A stretch of DNA of 64,000 nt, taken from positions 5,158,945-5,222,944 of the forward strand of contig JARCOQ010000017.1 in NCBI GenBank assembly GCA_029207755.1, written 5' to 3'. This DNA comes from Chamaea fasciata (lineage: Eukaryota; Chordata; Aves; Passeriformes; Sylviidae). Positions within the stretch are counted from its first letter, which is position 1, and each line of letters begins with the position of its first letter. Shown here piece by piece: positions 52,672 through 64,000 of the stretch. A model generated the notes under the pieces. That model saw nothing but the letters and a program-made list of their open reading frames with translations, was not told the origin of the DNA and did no database searches. The translations under genes and the position numbers were made by a program.

Positions 52672-55600
52672 TAAGGACGGAGAAGGAAAGTATCACTTCT
52701 GCTTGGAACAAAAGGGAGGAGCCTGAGTGGGAGATGTCAAATGGTGCAGAAAATCCCTGGACTTTTTCCAGAAACCCCCATCCACTTGAGCTGTGGATAC
52801 AATCAGTTTATCACAACACCCTCTGGTGTATTGCTCTGGGGGAGTGGAGACGTCCCTCCTTCGGGAAAGGTTTTAAATGGTCCCGTGGGTTTGTTCAGCA
52901 GAGGTGAGGTTCTCATCTGTGTCACAGCCCCTGCATGCAAAGCAGAAAGGTGTAAGGGGAGACAGAGCCCAGCTGGCACACTCCGACGTGCCCCAATGAA
53001 GCTGGGAGGAGATTTGGGTGTGGAGGCACTTGTGACACTGGGGACATTGAGGACCCTGGGGACACTGGCACTGCTGCTGTTTGCTGACCCTCTGTGGAGA
53101 TGCAGCCCTGCTGCTGTCCCTCACAAAGCCACCCACTCCAAAAGTCACCCATGCCCAAGCCCACATGGTCCATCCTCTCCTCCTCTCCCCTCTGCCTCCC
53201 AGCCAGATGCTGTCCGAGGGGGGAAGCCCAGAGCACTCTTGGTCACTGATAATTTGCTCTCATCAGCACTGAGGAGCAGCTTGCAGCCCATCCTCCCATC
53301 CTCTGCAGTGAGGATTTGGGGGGCACTGGAGACACGAACTCCTCACTGGGAGCTGGTCTGTACCCCAGACTTCCCTGCAGGTCCTCTGCTTGGAGCGGGG
53401 GAGGCACACCAGCAACATTTGGGCAAGATCTGCAGATGTAGCCAGAGTTGAGGAATTCCTTCTTCCATTCCACCCTTTGATTTGCTGAGCACGACTGGGG
53501 GCACAGATTTTACATCCCTGCTCCTGACAGACCAGCCCATGAATGTGTCACACACATGCTCACAGACGTGTCTGGGCTTAAACGCTTTTGTCTTCAACAT
53601 GCTCCTTTTCTTCCCTCATTTCTTTCCCTTTTCTTCCTTTCCTTCCCAGACATAACTGAGCCCAACTGACCAGAGACACTATGACTGCCATGATGTAGGA
53701 AAGAAACAATCCCTGGATGGAGCAGGAGGCTCCAAACAGCTTATCCAGCAGATGCATGAGCAGGAAACGCAGTCTCATGTCCAATTTCTCATACCTTATC
53801 CATGACTGCTGCCTCACAGAGCACACACAGCCCAGCGATACACTGCCCAGAACGGTTTTGGTGTGAGCCTCTCCTCTTCTGCTCCAAACCAGGCACTTTT
53901 TCTGGGATGGAAGAGGGCTCTGGAGAGGTGCTGATTTGGCTGAGATGGGAAATACCCGTGGGCTTACGTAAAACAGCTCAGGCACTGGGGATGGAGCCGT
54001 GCCCACGTTTGCTTTGCTAATTAAGCTTAGCTTGGGCTCAGAGGGACTTGTTTTGGAGGGGTAAGTGAGATGAGATGGAGCAGAGCCCAAACGCTCTCAC
54101 TGCTGCCTCTGGGGCTCAGGGAGGTATTTGTCTTATCCTTTTGGACCTGGATCTGGTCTCTCTTTCCCCAGAAGCACCTTGAGTCCATCAAGCAGTGAAA
54201 ACACTTGATGTCACGACTTCCCAAGGCACAAGCAGGACCACCTGTCCCAGACAGCCCAACCCCTCCCCAGCCAGCCTTATCCTAAAGACAGAGCAAGGAG
54301 CAGAGGCCACATTTCCACAGCACAAATGCACTTCAATATTCCTGGATTTGTGCAAGGAAAATGTTTATCCTCATCTCCTGCATGACAGGAGCTTCAGGTC
54401 CTACACAAGCTGTTCCCCTGCTTTGAAAGATGAGCTTTTCAAAGAGCAGTAAAAAATTTTTGGTTTGCTGGGGACTCTAATGTGGTCTAGACAGAGTAGC
54501 ATGAGATAGCTCTTTAGGAAACACACTGGGTCCCGTTTTCATGCTGGAATCTTGGTGTAAAACACCCTTTAGTGTTGACTCTGTGTTTCTCTGACCTCTC
54601 CAACATCCAGTTTCAGCAAGAATCTTTTTTATCATCTAATTTTTTTTCCTTATTATACTGTGCCATAGAAAAAAAAGATTGAGTGACTAGTCTAATCCAA
54701 ATGAAATTCCTCTGGCAACAAGAGCAGGAGAGCAAGGATTGTGCCCTGAAACACAGCAGTGTGCAAGGCTGCAGTAATAAAATCATTGAGAACTGTGGGA
54801 AAGATGAGTTCAAAGTTTTAGAGAAATCCCACCTGGGCGTGTTTGTGTGGGAACACCTATTTCTGCATGTCAGCACCACTTGCACAAGAAAAATTTAGCA
54901 AAGCTCAGCCTTGACCACTGTTTTAAAACCTTTATTTCTGCAGTTTAACCCACATGGTGAGGTTTTTTTCTGAGTAGAGTTCACTGCACTTTAAAAAGGT
55001 ACCCACAAATTTAATAATTATCACGATAAAGTTTCCACATTCTTGCCCAGATTCCAGGGTTTTCCTCTAAGCTGGCTGGCCATACTGTAAATTCATGGTC
55101 ATAAATTTCTGTCTTTGGTATAATAAAAGCAATGTTTATATTCTTGACAGAATGCATTTGTGAACTTACAGTCATTAGAGATGTAAACTGAAGGCAAGAA
55201 GATAACCTCTCTCCCAAATGTTCTATTTATTTCTGTAAAGTAATTTGTATGATTTATCTTACAGACGAAGGTTTATGGTTCACTTTGAACTCCAGGTTCT
55301 TAACTCAGCAATTGCCTGTTTGGGCTGAAGCGTATAAGTGATGGCATGACCCAAAGTGCTAGATGAAAGGAAAAAGACAAAAACAAGGCAGGCTTCTGGG
55401 ATTTTAACCATCGTTTCTATATTCCATTGACATCTCTGGGTTAAATATTTTCCTTTGGAGGCCAATATGATCATTCCATCTGTGTGCCATATCTCCTGGG
55501 GACAAGGCAGAGCACGGGCACCTCCAGTGAGCCACGCCAGGATGTGTCCGGCCAGGAATGCCAGGGGGTCAAACTCTGCCTTCGGTCAGAACTCCCAGTT

Positions 55601-55695
55601 TACAAATATCCACAAACATTAAAGCAGCATCTATTTCATGATTCTTAATTGAAGAATTTGGTGTGGCCCCCTGTGCTGCTGCTGCGCTGGGCTGG

Positions 55696-55759
55696 AAAGC
55701 CCACACTCTTTAAAGCCCACACTTTTTAAAGCCCACACTTTTTAAAGCCCACACTTTTA
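55696..55759. repeat. Four tandem copies of a 16-bp unit
   Basis: AAAGCCCACACTTTTT is repeated at 55696, 55712, 55728 and 55744, with one substitution in copy 1 and small changes at the end of copy 4. Copies 2 and 3 are identical, so the array is young. Confidence 0.9.
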
Positions 55760-56609
55760 AAACAGGCTCCTAAGTCTTGTTTGCAGGAGATAATATTTAA
55801 GACCGAATAGACACAATCTTCCTGGCTTTGCAAAGCCTGAAATGAATCTGTGAGCTGCCCCATTCATCCAACACCAGCCAGAGAAAGCTGCTGATGTAGC
55901 AGGAAAGCTCCTCCAATGCTCAGGTTTGGGGCAGATTTTCCAGAGCAATGTTGGGGGTCTGCAAAGCTCAGTGCAGAGAAGTGCTGAAAAGGTGGGGTCA
56001 CCCCAAGTTTCTCTTTGGTTTTGTATTTTTATCACCATTTTTAAAGTAATGTCTCATTCTGACACATTGTAAGAAGGCAGTGGATGTGCTGTGCTAAAAT
56101 ATTTAAGGTTGGTTTCACTCTGCCCGCCCCTGAGTGTCTTTCTGTAAACAGAGGTGACACCCTCAGGGAATTGCTGGAGGCAGTGTAGGACCTGTTCCCA
56201 CCCTGCTGTGGGTGCTGAGTGCAGTTCCCGGGGAAATGTTTGCTTACATGCAGCCCAAATTTTAGCAGATTCCTGGTAGAAAGATGTACACAGCTCATTC
56301 CTCAGCATCTCCACCAGTGCCATCAGAAGGGATGAAGCAATTTCTCCATCACTTAGCCTGGCAAAAATGTAAGAGGCTCAAGTGTATATCATGACATATA
56401 TATATATTTTTTTTTTAATAAGTGAGAAAATCTGGAGTAGGAGGAAAATTATCATTCCCAGACCTGGCTGGAAGGTGGAGTTTATATTCTGTAGGAAACT
56501 TGGATTATTCAAACCATTTTTCATTCCAAATCAGTGTCAAAAAGTCACCTCTCCTCCAAGAACAGCTCATAAGCTGGAAATTTTGAACATTTTCCATTGA
56601 GAAACATCT

Positions 56610-56690
56610 GAAGAGGTCAATAATAGAATAATATATATCATATATAGATATGAGATACAGATATGAAATATATACCAAAATAAAGCCATG
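56610..56690. repeat. AT-rich simple sequence
   Basis: AATAATATATATCATATATAG and AGATATGA-like near-repeats. A second small (AT)n lies at 56395-56408. No gene sign. Confidence 0.6.
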
Positions 56691-59089
56691 AAAGTCAAAC
56701 TATTCATTTTGTTGCATTCCTCCTGCCTGTTCTGAGAGCAATGGGGTATCTTCATGCTTTCAAGATGACTAAAAACAAGAACAGCTGACTTTAGGCAGAT
56801 TATTGCGCTTTGAAAAACTATGATGTGAATATTTGGTTCTGGGCAGCTCTAACATAGGAGAGTGAGATGGCTTTGAGGGTTACAGGTAAATTTAGGAATT
56901 ATTTATAAAAGATGCTGGCTCAGCATGCATGGAATGTGTTCAGCCATCAAACACACCCGGGGTGCAGGGACAACCCCATCCTCTCTACAACTCTGCCGTA
57001 ATTTTAACACCAGCACTTGTTTAGTTGTGATTTCATCTGGTGGCACTGGAACTTAATTCCAGTTCAGAACCGTCAGAGTGCCTGCAGAAATCCCTCCTGG
57101 ATGCCGCAGGATTTGGCCCCTGACTTTCACCAGATTAACAGGAAAAGATGCTCTTTATACCAGACAGGCAGCAAGGCTGGAAGTTATTGAGGCCATTTAA
57201 TCTCCTAATTGTTCTCTTATGAATTACCTGCCCTGCTGGGCACTTCTGCTGTTTAACCCAGCTGAATCTGATTTCTGAGAGTGAGGAAGAGCTGGGTGCT
57301 AAGTGCTGCCTATATTTCGGTGCATTTAGTTATCAATATGTGGAATTCTGTCCAGTCCTGGACATGAAAAATCCATATCTTATCTGGCCTCTGCCAGGTC
57401 AACATTACTCACAATTCAGACACCATTTACTCTGCAGGGCTGAGACCCGTGTGATGCCTGGCTCTGACCAGTACTATTATTCACTTACTCTTGAGAACAC
57501 TATAATTAATCAGAAATACATGTTAACACCCTGTCTTCTCTCCCCTGCCTCCATCAAAAGTCCCCACCAGCCACCCAGCTTCTGAAAACCACCGGATTAA
57601 GCCCTTACTGAAGTTAATGGGAAAAAGCTCAGCAGGAATTCATCATGCTGGGGGTCAGCCTTCTGCTTTTTCTTGTCTCTTAAGGTAGGCAGAAAGCCTG
57701 GAGAATGGGAGCAGGGTTAGGAGCTACCAGGTGCCTGTGTCTGGTGTTTGCTGTGCTCGATGTGGCCAATGCTTGCTGTGCAGAAGTGAAACAGAAACTT
57801 CCCTGGAACTGGGCTAATTGGAGGCAGAGTTTGATATAAAAGCTGATGTCATGTCAATAAATTATTATATAGTACAATAAAAGTTGTGGAGGGAAGGTGG
57901 TAACACACAGTTCTTTGCAGATGTAAAAATTACCCTTTTTTTTTTTTTTGGTGAGAGACATGATATCAAAAATCACAGTTCAGAATTTTCCGACTGCTGT
58001 AGCAGCTGTCACTCAGTGATTAATAGGGCTGACAAAAAGGTCACCTGCAGGCACCCCAGGGGCTCCTGGCTCAAGGACACCCATCCCTGCCTCAGGGGAT
58101 CGTTTCCCCACCCAATTTCTTCAGCTCTAGCAGGGAAACCATCCCAAAGCAGGGGGTGACTGAGGTGCTCCCCACTCAGGAACACAAGCTGTCCTGCCCA
58201 CATTCCTCTCAGCACATGCATTTAGCCTGAAACATGGAAAATAAGAGGCAAGACCTGGCCCCAGCACTGGGTTGTGGGGAGCCGGTGCAGGCAGGAGCAG
58301 AGTGTACAATGGACCATCTGTTTCCCTCTGTTTTTATTCCCAGATCGGATCAGTTGGGCTAAAGGAAAATAGAGAGAGATGGAGCACCAGTGCAGCAGCT
58401 CTGGCAAGGAGCACGGGCACTAGGGAAGGTGCAGAGCTAAAACAGCCTCCTAGAGAGGCAAGTGAAATGGAGACAGTTCACCAGAAACCAGGAAAAATGA
58501 GAAATCCTCCAAAACACTGAGTGTTGCATTCATTTTAGACAGCTGCTTTACCCCATCTCTGGATGATACTGAGTTTTCTATAAACCCCAGGCTGCTTCTC
58601 AGAGATGGGGCTGTTTCTCCTGAAACTGTGCCCACTTGTCCTAAAATGTCTCTGAGCAGGGCTGCAGAAGGGCCCTGTCTGGGTCCCAACACAGCAGGCT
58701 GTGACTTGGTGCTTCACATGGGGATAATTCCTTCAGTGTCAGGGAAACTACTGGTGGCCTCGCTGTTGGGCACATGATTAAATGCTTTGCTCTTTTAAGC
58801 CTTGAATATATAAATACTAGCAGGTTGCAAGGTGCAAGAGAACAAAAATGGGCAGGATTAGGAGCCTTCTCTAGGGTTATCCTGTGATTTAACAAAGCTT
58901 CGCTCTCTCCTGGGTCAGGCACGAAAATGGACAAAATTCTGGCTGGAAAAGCACCTTTCTTTGGGTGGGGCAGGTACTTGCCGTTGCTCAGTGTGCATTG
59001 GCTTTACATCAGAGCTGTAAGGATGTGGGGTTAACCTGCCTGGAGCTCTCGTTCCCCCATCAGAGCTGCTGGGTGGTCACCCGGGGGTG

Positions 59090-59330
59090 ACCCTCGGGCC
59101 ATCCCCGCGGCCCTTCCCCTGCTCCCACCCCACGGGCGTCCCTGCACCCGCCCCAAGCGCTGATAAGCGGGAGGCGGTCGCTGTTTTCTCTCTTCGGGGC
59201 TGACCCGCGGCTGACCCTGCTCTTGACAGGTCACGCTGCGAGGCTGGCGGGGTCCGGGGGCACGGTGGGACAGGAGCACGGTGGGGCTGTCCCAGGCTCG
59301 GGGGATTTCGGTGTGTTCGCTGTGCAGAAC
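59090..59330. promoter_or_regulatory. Small CpG-rich block
   Basis: A GC- and CpG-rich patch in AT-rich surroundings, with TGATAAGCGG at about 59161 and a possible splice acceptor CTCTTGACAG/GTCACG at about 59229. It ends at the minisatellite. Could be a small promoter or exon of an unrecognised transcript. Confidence 0.3.
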
Positions 59331-59596
59331 CTGGGGATGGTTTGGGAAGCTGGGGCTGGTTTGGGAAACTGGGAATGGTTTGAGAATCTGGGGGTGGTTT
59401 GGGAAACTGGGAATGGTTTGAGAAGCTGGGAATGGTTTGGGAAACTGGGAATGGTTTGAGAATCTGGGAATGGTTTGGGAAGCTGGGGATGGTTTGGGAA
59501 GCTGGGGATGGTTTGGGAAACTGGGAATGGTTTGAGAATCTGGGGATGGTTTGGGAAGCTGGGGATGGTTTGGGAAACTGGGAATGGTTTGGGAGG
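59331..59596. repeat. Minisatellite, 14 copies of a 19-bp unit
   Basis: Fourteen head-to-tail copies of CTGGGAATGGTTTGGGAAA, exactly 19 bp each with no indels. They differ at a few fixed positions (A/G at unit base 6, G/A at base 15, A/G/T at the end). The variants recur in the same order, pointing to amplification of multi-unit blocks. Because 3 x 19 = 57, the array stays open and gives 19-residue periodic frames on both strands. These are not genes. Confidence 0.95.
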
Positions 59597-59910
59597 CTGC
59601 TTGCTCCCGATGTGTCTCACAATGACACCAGCCAGCTCTTGTATTCTAGGATGAATGCCAGCAGGGCACATAGACATCAGGATCCAGCTGGAGAAGGAAG
59701 TTCAGAGTCAACTGGAAGTCCCTCATTCTCACAGTCAGGGTCCTCCAGCTCATGTCTTTGGGACTCCCAGAGCCTAAAACTGGTGCTGAAGACCTAAGTG
59801 AAGAAAGCATTAAACATCTCTGCTTTGTCTGTGTCCCTGTTTGCACCTTCCCCATCCACGTGCACATGTTACTGGCATCCTGCAGCCTCCCCCAAGCACT
59901 CACCCCTCTT
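59597..59910 (-). mobile_element. Degraded CR1 reverse-transcriptase fragment
   Basis: The minus-strand translation contains LLQLDPDVYVPC followed, in a shifted frame, by PAGIHPRIQELAGVIVR. This matches the CR1 ORF2 reverse-transcriptase stretch of the type LLQLD..KSMGPDGIHPRVL.ELADVIAR. The upstream bases TTTAATGCTTTCTTCACTTA also look like CR1. It is frameshifted and dead. It directly abuts the 19-bp minisatellite, so one end of the old insert is probably replaced by, or was the seed for, the repeat. Confidence 0.65.
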
Positions 59911-62900
59911 TGAGGGGTATTTTAAGCTAAAAAACCCCCACTGGGTCACAACATCCATGCAGAAGCCACTAATTCTGGATCTCAGTGGACATCTGGCTGC
60001 ACTCAGAGGGTGAGGCTGGGTGAGAGCCTGTGGGGCACAAGGCTGGACCCTACAGAAAATTCCTGCCCAAACTGGAGGCAGGACCCCCCAGTGTTGTAGG
60101 AGAACCCCAACACCTCCCCTGGGACAAGGGAGAAGGGCCCTTCACTCTGTCTCAGCCCCATGAACTCTGCCTCGGGACCTCCCCCTTCTCAACACCTTTG
60201 AATGCCTGAAACATCGGAGATCACCATTTCAAGCTCTTCTTGGCAGCCACAAGGTATAAAAGATGATAACAAATAAAAGCTGAGATAATTGCACAATCAC
60301 ACAACTCCAGGAATAGTGGAAAAGAAAAAAAAAGAAAAAAAAGGAGAGAAATACTTGTTGCAAGATGTGGGGTTTTATCATCAGAGCTGGAATCGTTATC
60401 ATTAAAAGCAAATATTGCAGAGCAGAAATATCTCTGTTATAAAGTCAGATGGGAATTTTGGCCTAAAAATACCTGGCATTTCTCTTAGCTGTGCCATAGG
60501 AGAACCTCTGGACCTGAGCTGTAAATGTGAGGTGTGTGAGATGCCCTATAAACAAATAATATCAATATCTCCTTTGTGGTATTTATACCCTGCATAATAC
60601 AACAGAAATTAAAGTCTTGGCAAAAGAGGGTGAGGATGCATAAAGAGATCATAAAACATGCAGAAGAACTCACTGGGAGAGACATGAGTGAATACAGAGT
60701 GTTTTATCATTAATATCGTTCCTCTTAGAGACACAGACTATTTAAATATGTATTTTGAATGCAGCCAAGAAATATAAAGGTGACACAGCAAAGTGATTTT
60801 AAATAAACAAGTAATAATAAATAGCTGGAATATATCAACAATGAAAGCACAACAAAAAGGCTCCTATAAATGAAGGTATTGATGGCAGAAATGCATTTTG
60901 CACAATGGGAAAGATAATAGAAATGCTAACACTTATTAGTAGCATAGAAAGATTTGCAGGAATACTGTTGGGGGGCCAGAAGGTTATTCATTTCAGAGCT
61001 TTTGACTGTCAAACTCCTTCAGAAAAATTACACACTTTCATTTCAGCTCCTGAAAATTACACAGCTTTCTTTTTTTTCCTCTAAAAAATAATCTCATTCG
61101 TGTTTTCAGAAATGGTTTTTTCCTGTAAGTGCTTCAAACAAACTTTCACAAATAATCCCTCATTTTGGCTTGTATTGCTCTGATAAATCACTGAAACAAC
61201 ACTCTAAATTATTAGAATCAGTTGACTCAAGGAGTTCAACATTTAGAATTGAGATAAGAGCCAAAAAGTCACTGAAGGCAACTTTGAGCCCAAGAGCAGA
61301 ACCAAGGAAAACCTGTAAAGGCAGTGTGGAGTTAATGGAAACACCACTTGAAATATTTACCTTGTCACTTAACAGCATATTCCCTATAGTTTTTTTGCAT
61401 GTCCAGATAAATACCAACCTCTCTGGCTAACGACCTTTCCCAGAGCTTATCTCCTCCAGCAACCCTGTGTCCTTGGATCTCTGATCCTGCTGCCTTTAGA
61501 CCCTCTGTGCCTTTAGACTCCTGTGTGTGCTGTGAGAGGGCAGGGGACTGTCCTGCCTCTCTCAGGATTGCATCCACGGCCATCCCAGCTGGGTCCAGCC
61601 CAGGGAGCCCCAGCCCTTGGAGGTGGGATGTTGGGGGGCAGCTGGGCAGGGCACAACGGGGTGACCCCGGGGTCTGCCTGCTCTTTGCTCCCCTCCATCC
61701 CTGGGCTGCCTCTGGAGGGAGGAGAAGCTGTGTCAGGCAGCTGCTGGAAGCCTGGCTGCTCCTCTCCTGCTGAGCCACCCCATGTGAGCACCAGGCGGGT
61801 GCTCAGCCCTGGATTTTGCCCGAGGAGTGTTTTCTCCCAGCCATATCCTTTCATGACCCCCTTTCCAAGGCTTCCCCCGCACCCAGGAACATGTGCATCC
61901 CTGCTTGGGGCTTGGGAGAAACCCACGGACTTATTTGAACCAGATCGAGAGGGTGTGAGTGGATTAAGGGAGGATGTAACGAGGCTCTGCTCAGGCTGCA
62001 GCTGTCCTTCGTATGTCACCCTATGGAAAATGCAAGAGCTGCTGTCTGTTCCTGCCTTTGACCCACCCCAAAAACGATTCAACTGGAGGCACCCACAGCC
62101 CTCGGGGTGGTAGGTACCCATCATACCCTCTGCATTGCTCTGACTTCAGGAAAACCTAACATCATCTCCTGGCATCTGAAAAGCCTGACCCCATATCTCT
62201 TCCTGCCCTTTGCTTTTTATAAATTAGCTCCCAGCATCAAAATAAGTTTTCAGAACTTTCCAAACACTTTATTTATCCAAAGGATCATGCAGGAATAATC
62301 AGTCCCTTGAGCATCTGGTTTCTTTTGATTTCTTTTCAGTATTTCCCCCCCTCCTTCTAATCTGGAAGCCTGCTGGGGAACCAGCGGGAGATGTGTATGA
62401 TACCGAGCAACTTCATTTATGGGGCTTATTCAGTAAAAGCTCTTCCAAATGCATCCTGCTGTAGAGGCCAAGCAAGGAGAGAAAGAGATGGGAAGGAGGC
62501 AGGGCAGGGAGATGTTCATCTGAGATGGTGGGTTGAGAACAGGCATGGACTTATAGGAGAAATTGTGGCCAGCAGATGTGGCTGAGGACAGGGGCTGTGC
62601 ACGGGCAAGGAGAAGGTGAAAGGTGAGCACTGGGAGGGACACACAGGCAGAAGGGTGGGGAGGAAATCACTGAGTGATAACAGGGTTTTCCATTACAGTC
62701 CTGGTGTACACAGTGTGGGGTGAAATGATACTCAAAGCATTGGAGACTCCATGGATGGGGCAGGTCTTTGGTCCATAGCAAATGTCGCTGCTCATGCTGG
62801 GTGAGCTCATGCAATTTTTCTGCCAAAGTTGTACAAAAACAGCTCTATTTTGATTACAGCACCTTTTTTTTTTTTTTTTTTCAAGTTTAGGTGATTTTAC

Positions 62901-63299
62901 TTCGAAAGTAGATTAGGATAAGCCAGGAAAATGCTATGGAATGAGCAACCATACTGGCTGTTTGTCATTTCAGATGATATGAACATCAGGGTATGGTGGT
63001 ATGGTGTTAAAAAAAGTCTCTTCTCAGGACTGTGTGCTGTGGTCTTTACACCTTGAGAAGATGGAAATGCTTCTTAAAATCTTGTCCCAGCTGAGACACT
63101 GGGTATCTGACCGAGTGTCACCCTGGGCAATAGAGCTGCTGCACATCCAGCCCTACTCCCGCACATCATCTTGCCTCTTCTTGCCACATTAATTGCCTGT
63201 ACTTGGGCAGGATCCATCAGTCCAACACATTTGAAGGTTAAAATGCAGAAGTCCCACCCACTCTCTCCAGCTTAAGGGCTTTCACCCCGTTTTCTTGGA
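59911..63299. other. Non-coding flank upstream of GATA5, distal part
   Basis: No gene recognised. At 61,510-62,120 both strands are open for about 200 codons, which is more likely base composition than coding. The rest is AT-rich, with a T run at 62864-62881. Neither miR-1 nor miR-133a was seen. Confidence 0.6.
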
Positions 63300-63720
63300 A
63301 GGTCGATCTCGGTCAAACGACTCCCATTCAGCCGTAAAATAAATACGTGTGTAAATCGACGGGGCACACTTCAGACTTTGAACCTCAGAGCCGGGGAGCC
63401 CGGACCGGTGTTTTCACAAGCTCACGATTGAGCTCTAGCCCTTTGTAAACTTTTAGTAGATTGCCTTGGACGTGGCAGGAGCAAACAGTCTGCCTCAGCA
63501 ATTGCAAACACGCGGGGAGGCTGCGGCGGCGGCCGGGGAGCCGTGCATGGCACCGCCAGACACGGGGCCGGTGACTCACGCCCTCCCCCGGCCATAAACC
63601 CCGAGGGACTGGTAGGAATTGCATCCTGGAGGGGCTGGGACCGCGATTGGAGCCTTCGGAGCAGCTCCACCGAGAGGGCATCTGGGCGACGCTGCTGCTC
63701 CCCGCTGCCTTATTGACCGC
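63300..63720. promoter_or_regulatory. CpG-rich block near the window end
   Basis: CpG-dense sequence (GCGGCGGCGGCCGG at about 63524-63537 and roughly 20 further CpGs) with an inverted CCAAT (ATTGG at 63646-63650) and TGACTCA. It is unlike the neighbouring DNA and resembles a CpG promoter. No coding exon is visible up to the window end. Confidence 0.35.
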
Positions 63721-64000
63721 TTAAATCCTCTGCAGATCAAAGCCGGGCTGAGAGTTTCTTCCTAATGCTGCTTGAACTACACTGACCTTTTCCTCTGGAA
63801 CTGCTGTTAACTCCTGCCCATTACTCATTGTAAACAAAAGGGAGATCCAAAGGGTTTCCAACGGCCGAGATGGATGGGAAATGTTAGGAAGCTGGTGAAG
63901 GATGCTCAGGGCAGATGACATGATTTAGGGAAAGCAAGGAATTCAGACCCACACGGGCTGGCAGCCCCACTCCTCATTGTGGCACCTTTAACTCTGTCCC

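Larger units (their letters stand above)
45201..59089. other. Non-coding flank upstream of GATA5, proximal part
   Basis: No gene recognised. The longest open frame (52741-53451, plus, 236 codons) has no domain, is overlapped by equally open frames and contains a locally repeated GGGGACACTGG-like segment. Simple repeats at 52600, 55696 and 56610. An AT-rich block at 50,850-51,010 has TGATAA (50977) and AGATAAG (50999-51005). Confidence 0.6.

Noticed and set aside
52741..53451. 236-codon open frame on the plus strand
   Set aside because: No recognisable domain or homologue, overlapping open frames on the other strand, and a starting Met with no supporting promoter or exon context.
59231..59797. 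Periodic open frames on both strands
   Set aside because: Products of a 19-bp tandem repeat, which stays open because three units make 57 bases.
61513..62124. About 200-codon open frames on both strands
   Set aside because: Both strands open over the same bases indicates composition rather than coding. The Pro/Gly/Ser-rich products match nothing I know.

Overview
This is a stretch of a bird genome carrying one recognisable protein-coding gene, GATA5, on the minus strand, set in long non-coding flanks. Three things indicate a bird: intact exon-intron structure, fragments of CR1 retrotransposons including the CR1 3' end with its ATTCTATGAT-type tail, and a CpG-island promoter in an otherwise compact, low-repeat sequence. 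The species cannot be named from the sequence.

Layout. Bases 1 to about 29,200 lie downstream of GATA5. I found no gene there, only a CR1 fragment (438-651), simple repeats and a few motif clusters that could be enhancers. Bases 29,600-40,740 hold the six coding exons of GATA5: 40740-40221, 38146-37980, 32532-32407, 31450-31363, 30875-30757 and 29755-29600. They join in frame to 391 codons plus a TAG stop. The start is fixed by an in-frame TGA 12 bases upstream, and a 3' splice site at 40820/40821 shows that at least one non-coding first exon lies further upstream. A CpG-rich domain covers the coding first exon and the probable promoter (about 40,200-42,600) and continues in a second block at about 43,550-45,200. 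Bases 45,600-64,000 are again without a recognisable gene. They contain a 14-copy, 19-bp minisatellite (59331-59596) joined to an old CR1 reverse-transcriptase fragment, and small CpG-rich spots near 59,100 and 63,300-63,720.

GATA5 is a two-zinc-finger transcription factor of the GATA4/5/6 group, which acts in heart and gut endoderm. Both fingers, the basic tail and the family C-terminus are intact, so the gene looks functional. The most unusual point is the linker between the fingers, which reads RPL-KPQKRL and so lacks the Ile/Val that I recall as nearly invariant in vertebrate GATA factors.

No new multi-gene system is visible. The long reading frames outside GATA5 look like chance products of GC-rich or repetitive DNA. 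In mammals the miR-1-1/miR-133a-2 host gene lies on the promoter side of GATA5. I looked for both mature microRNA sequences on both strands and did not see either one.
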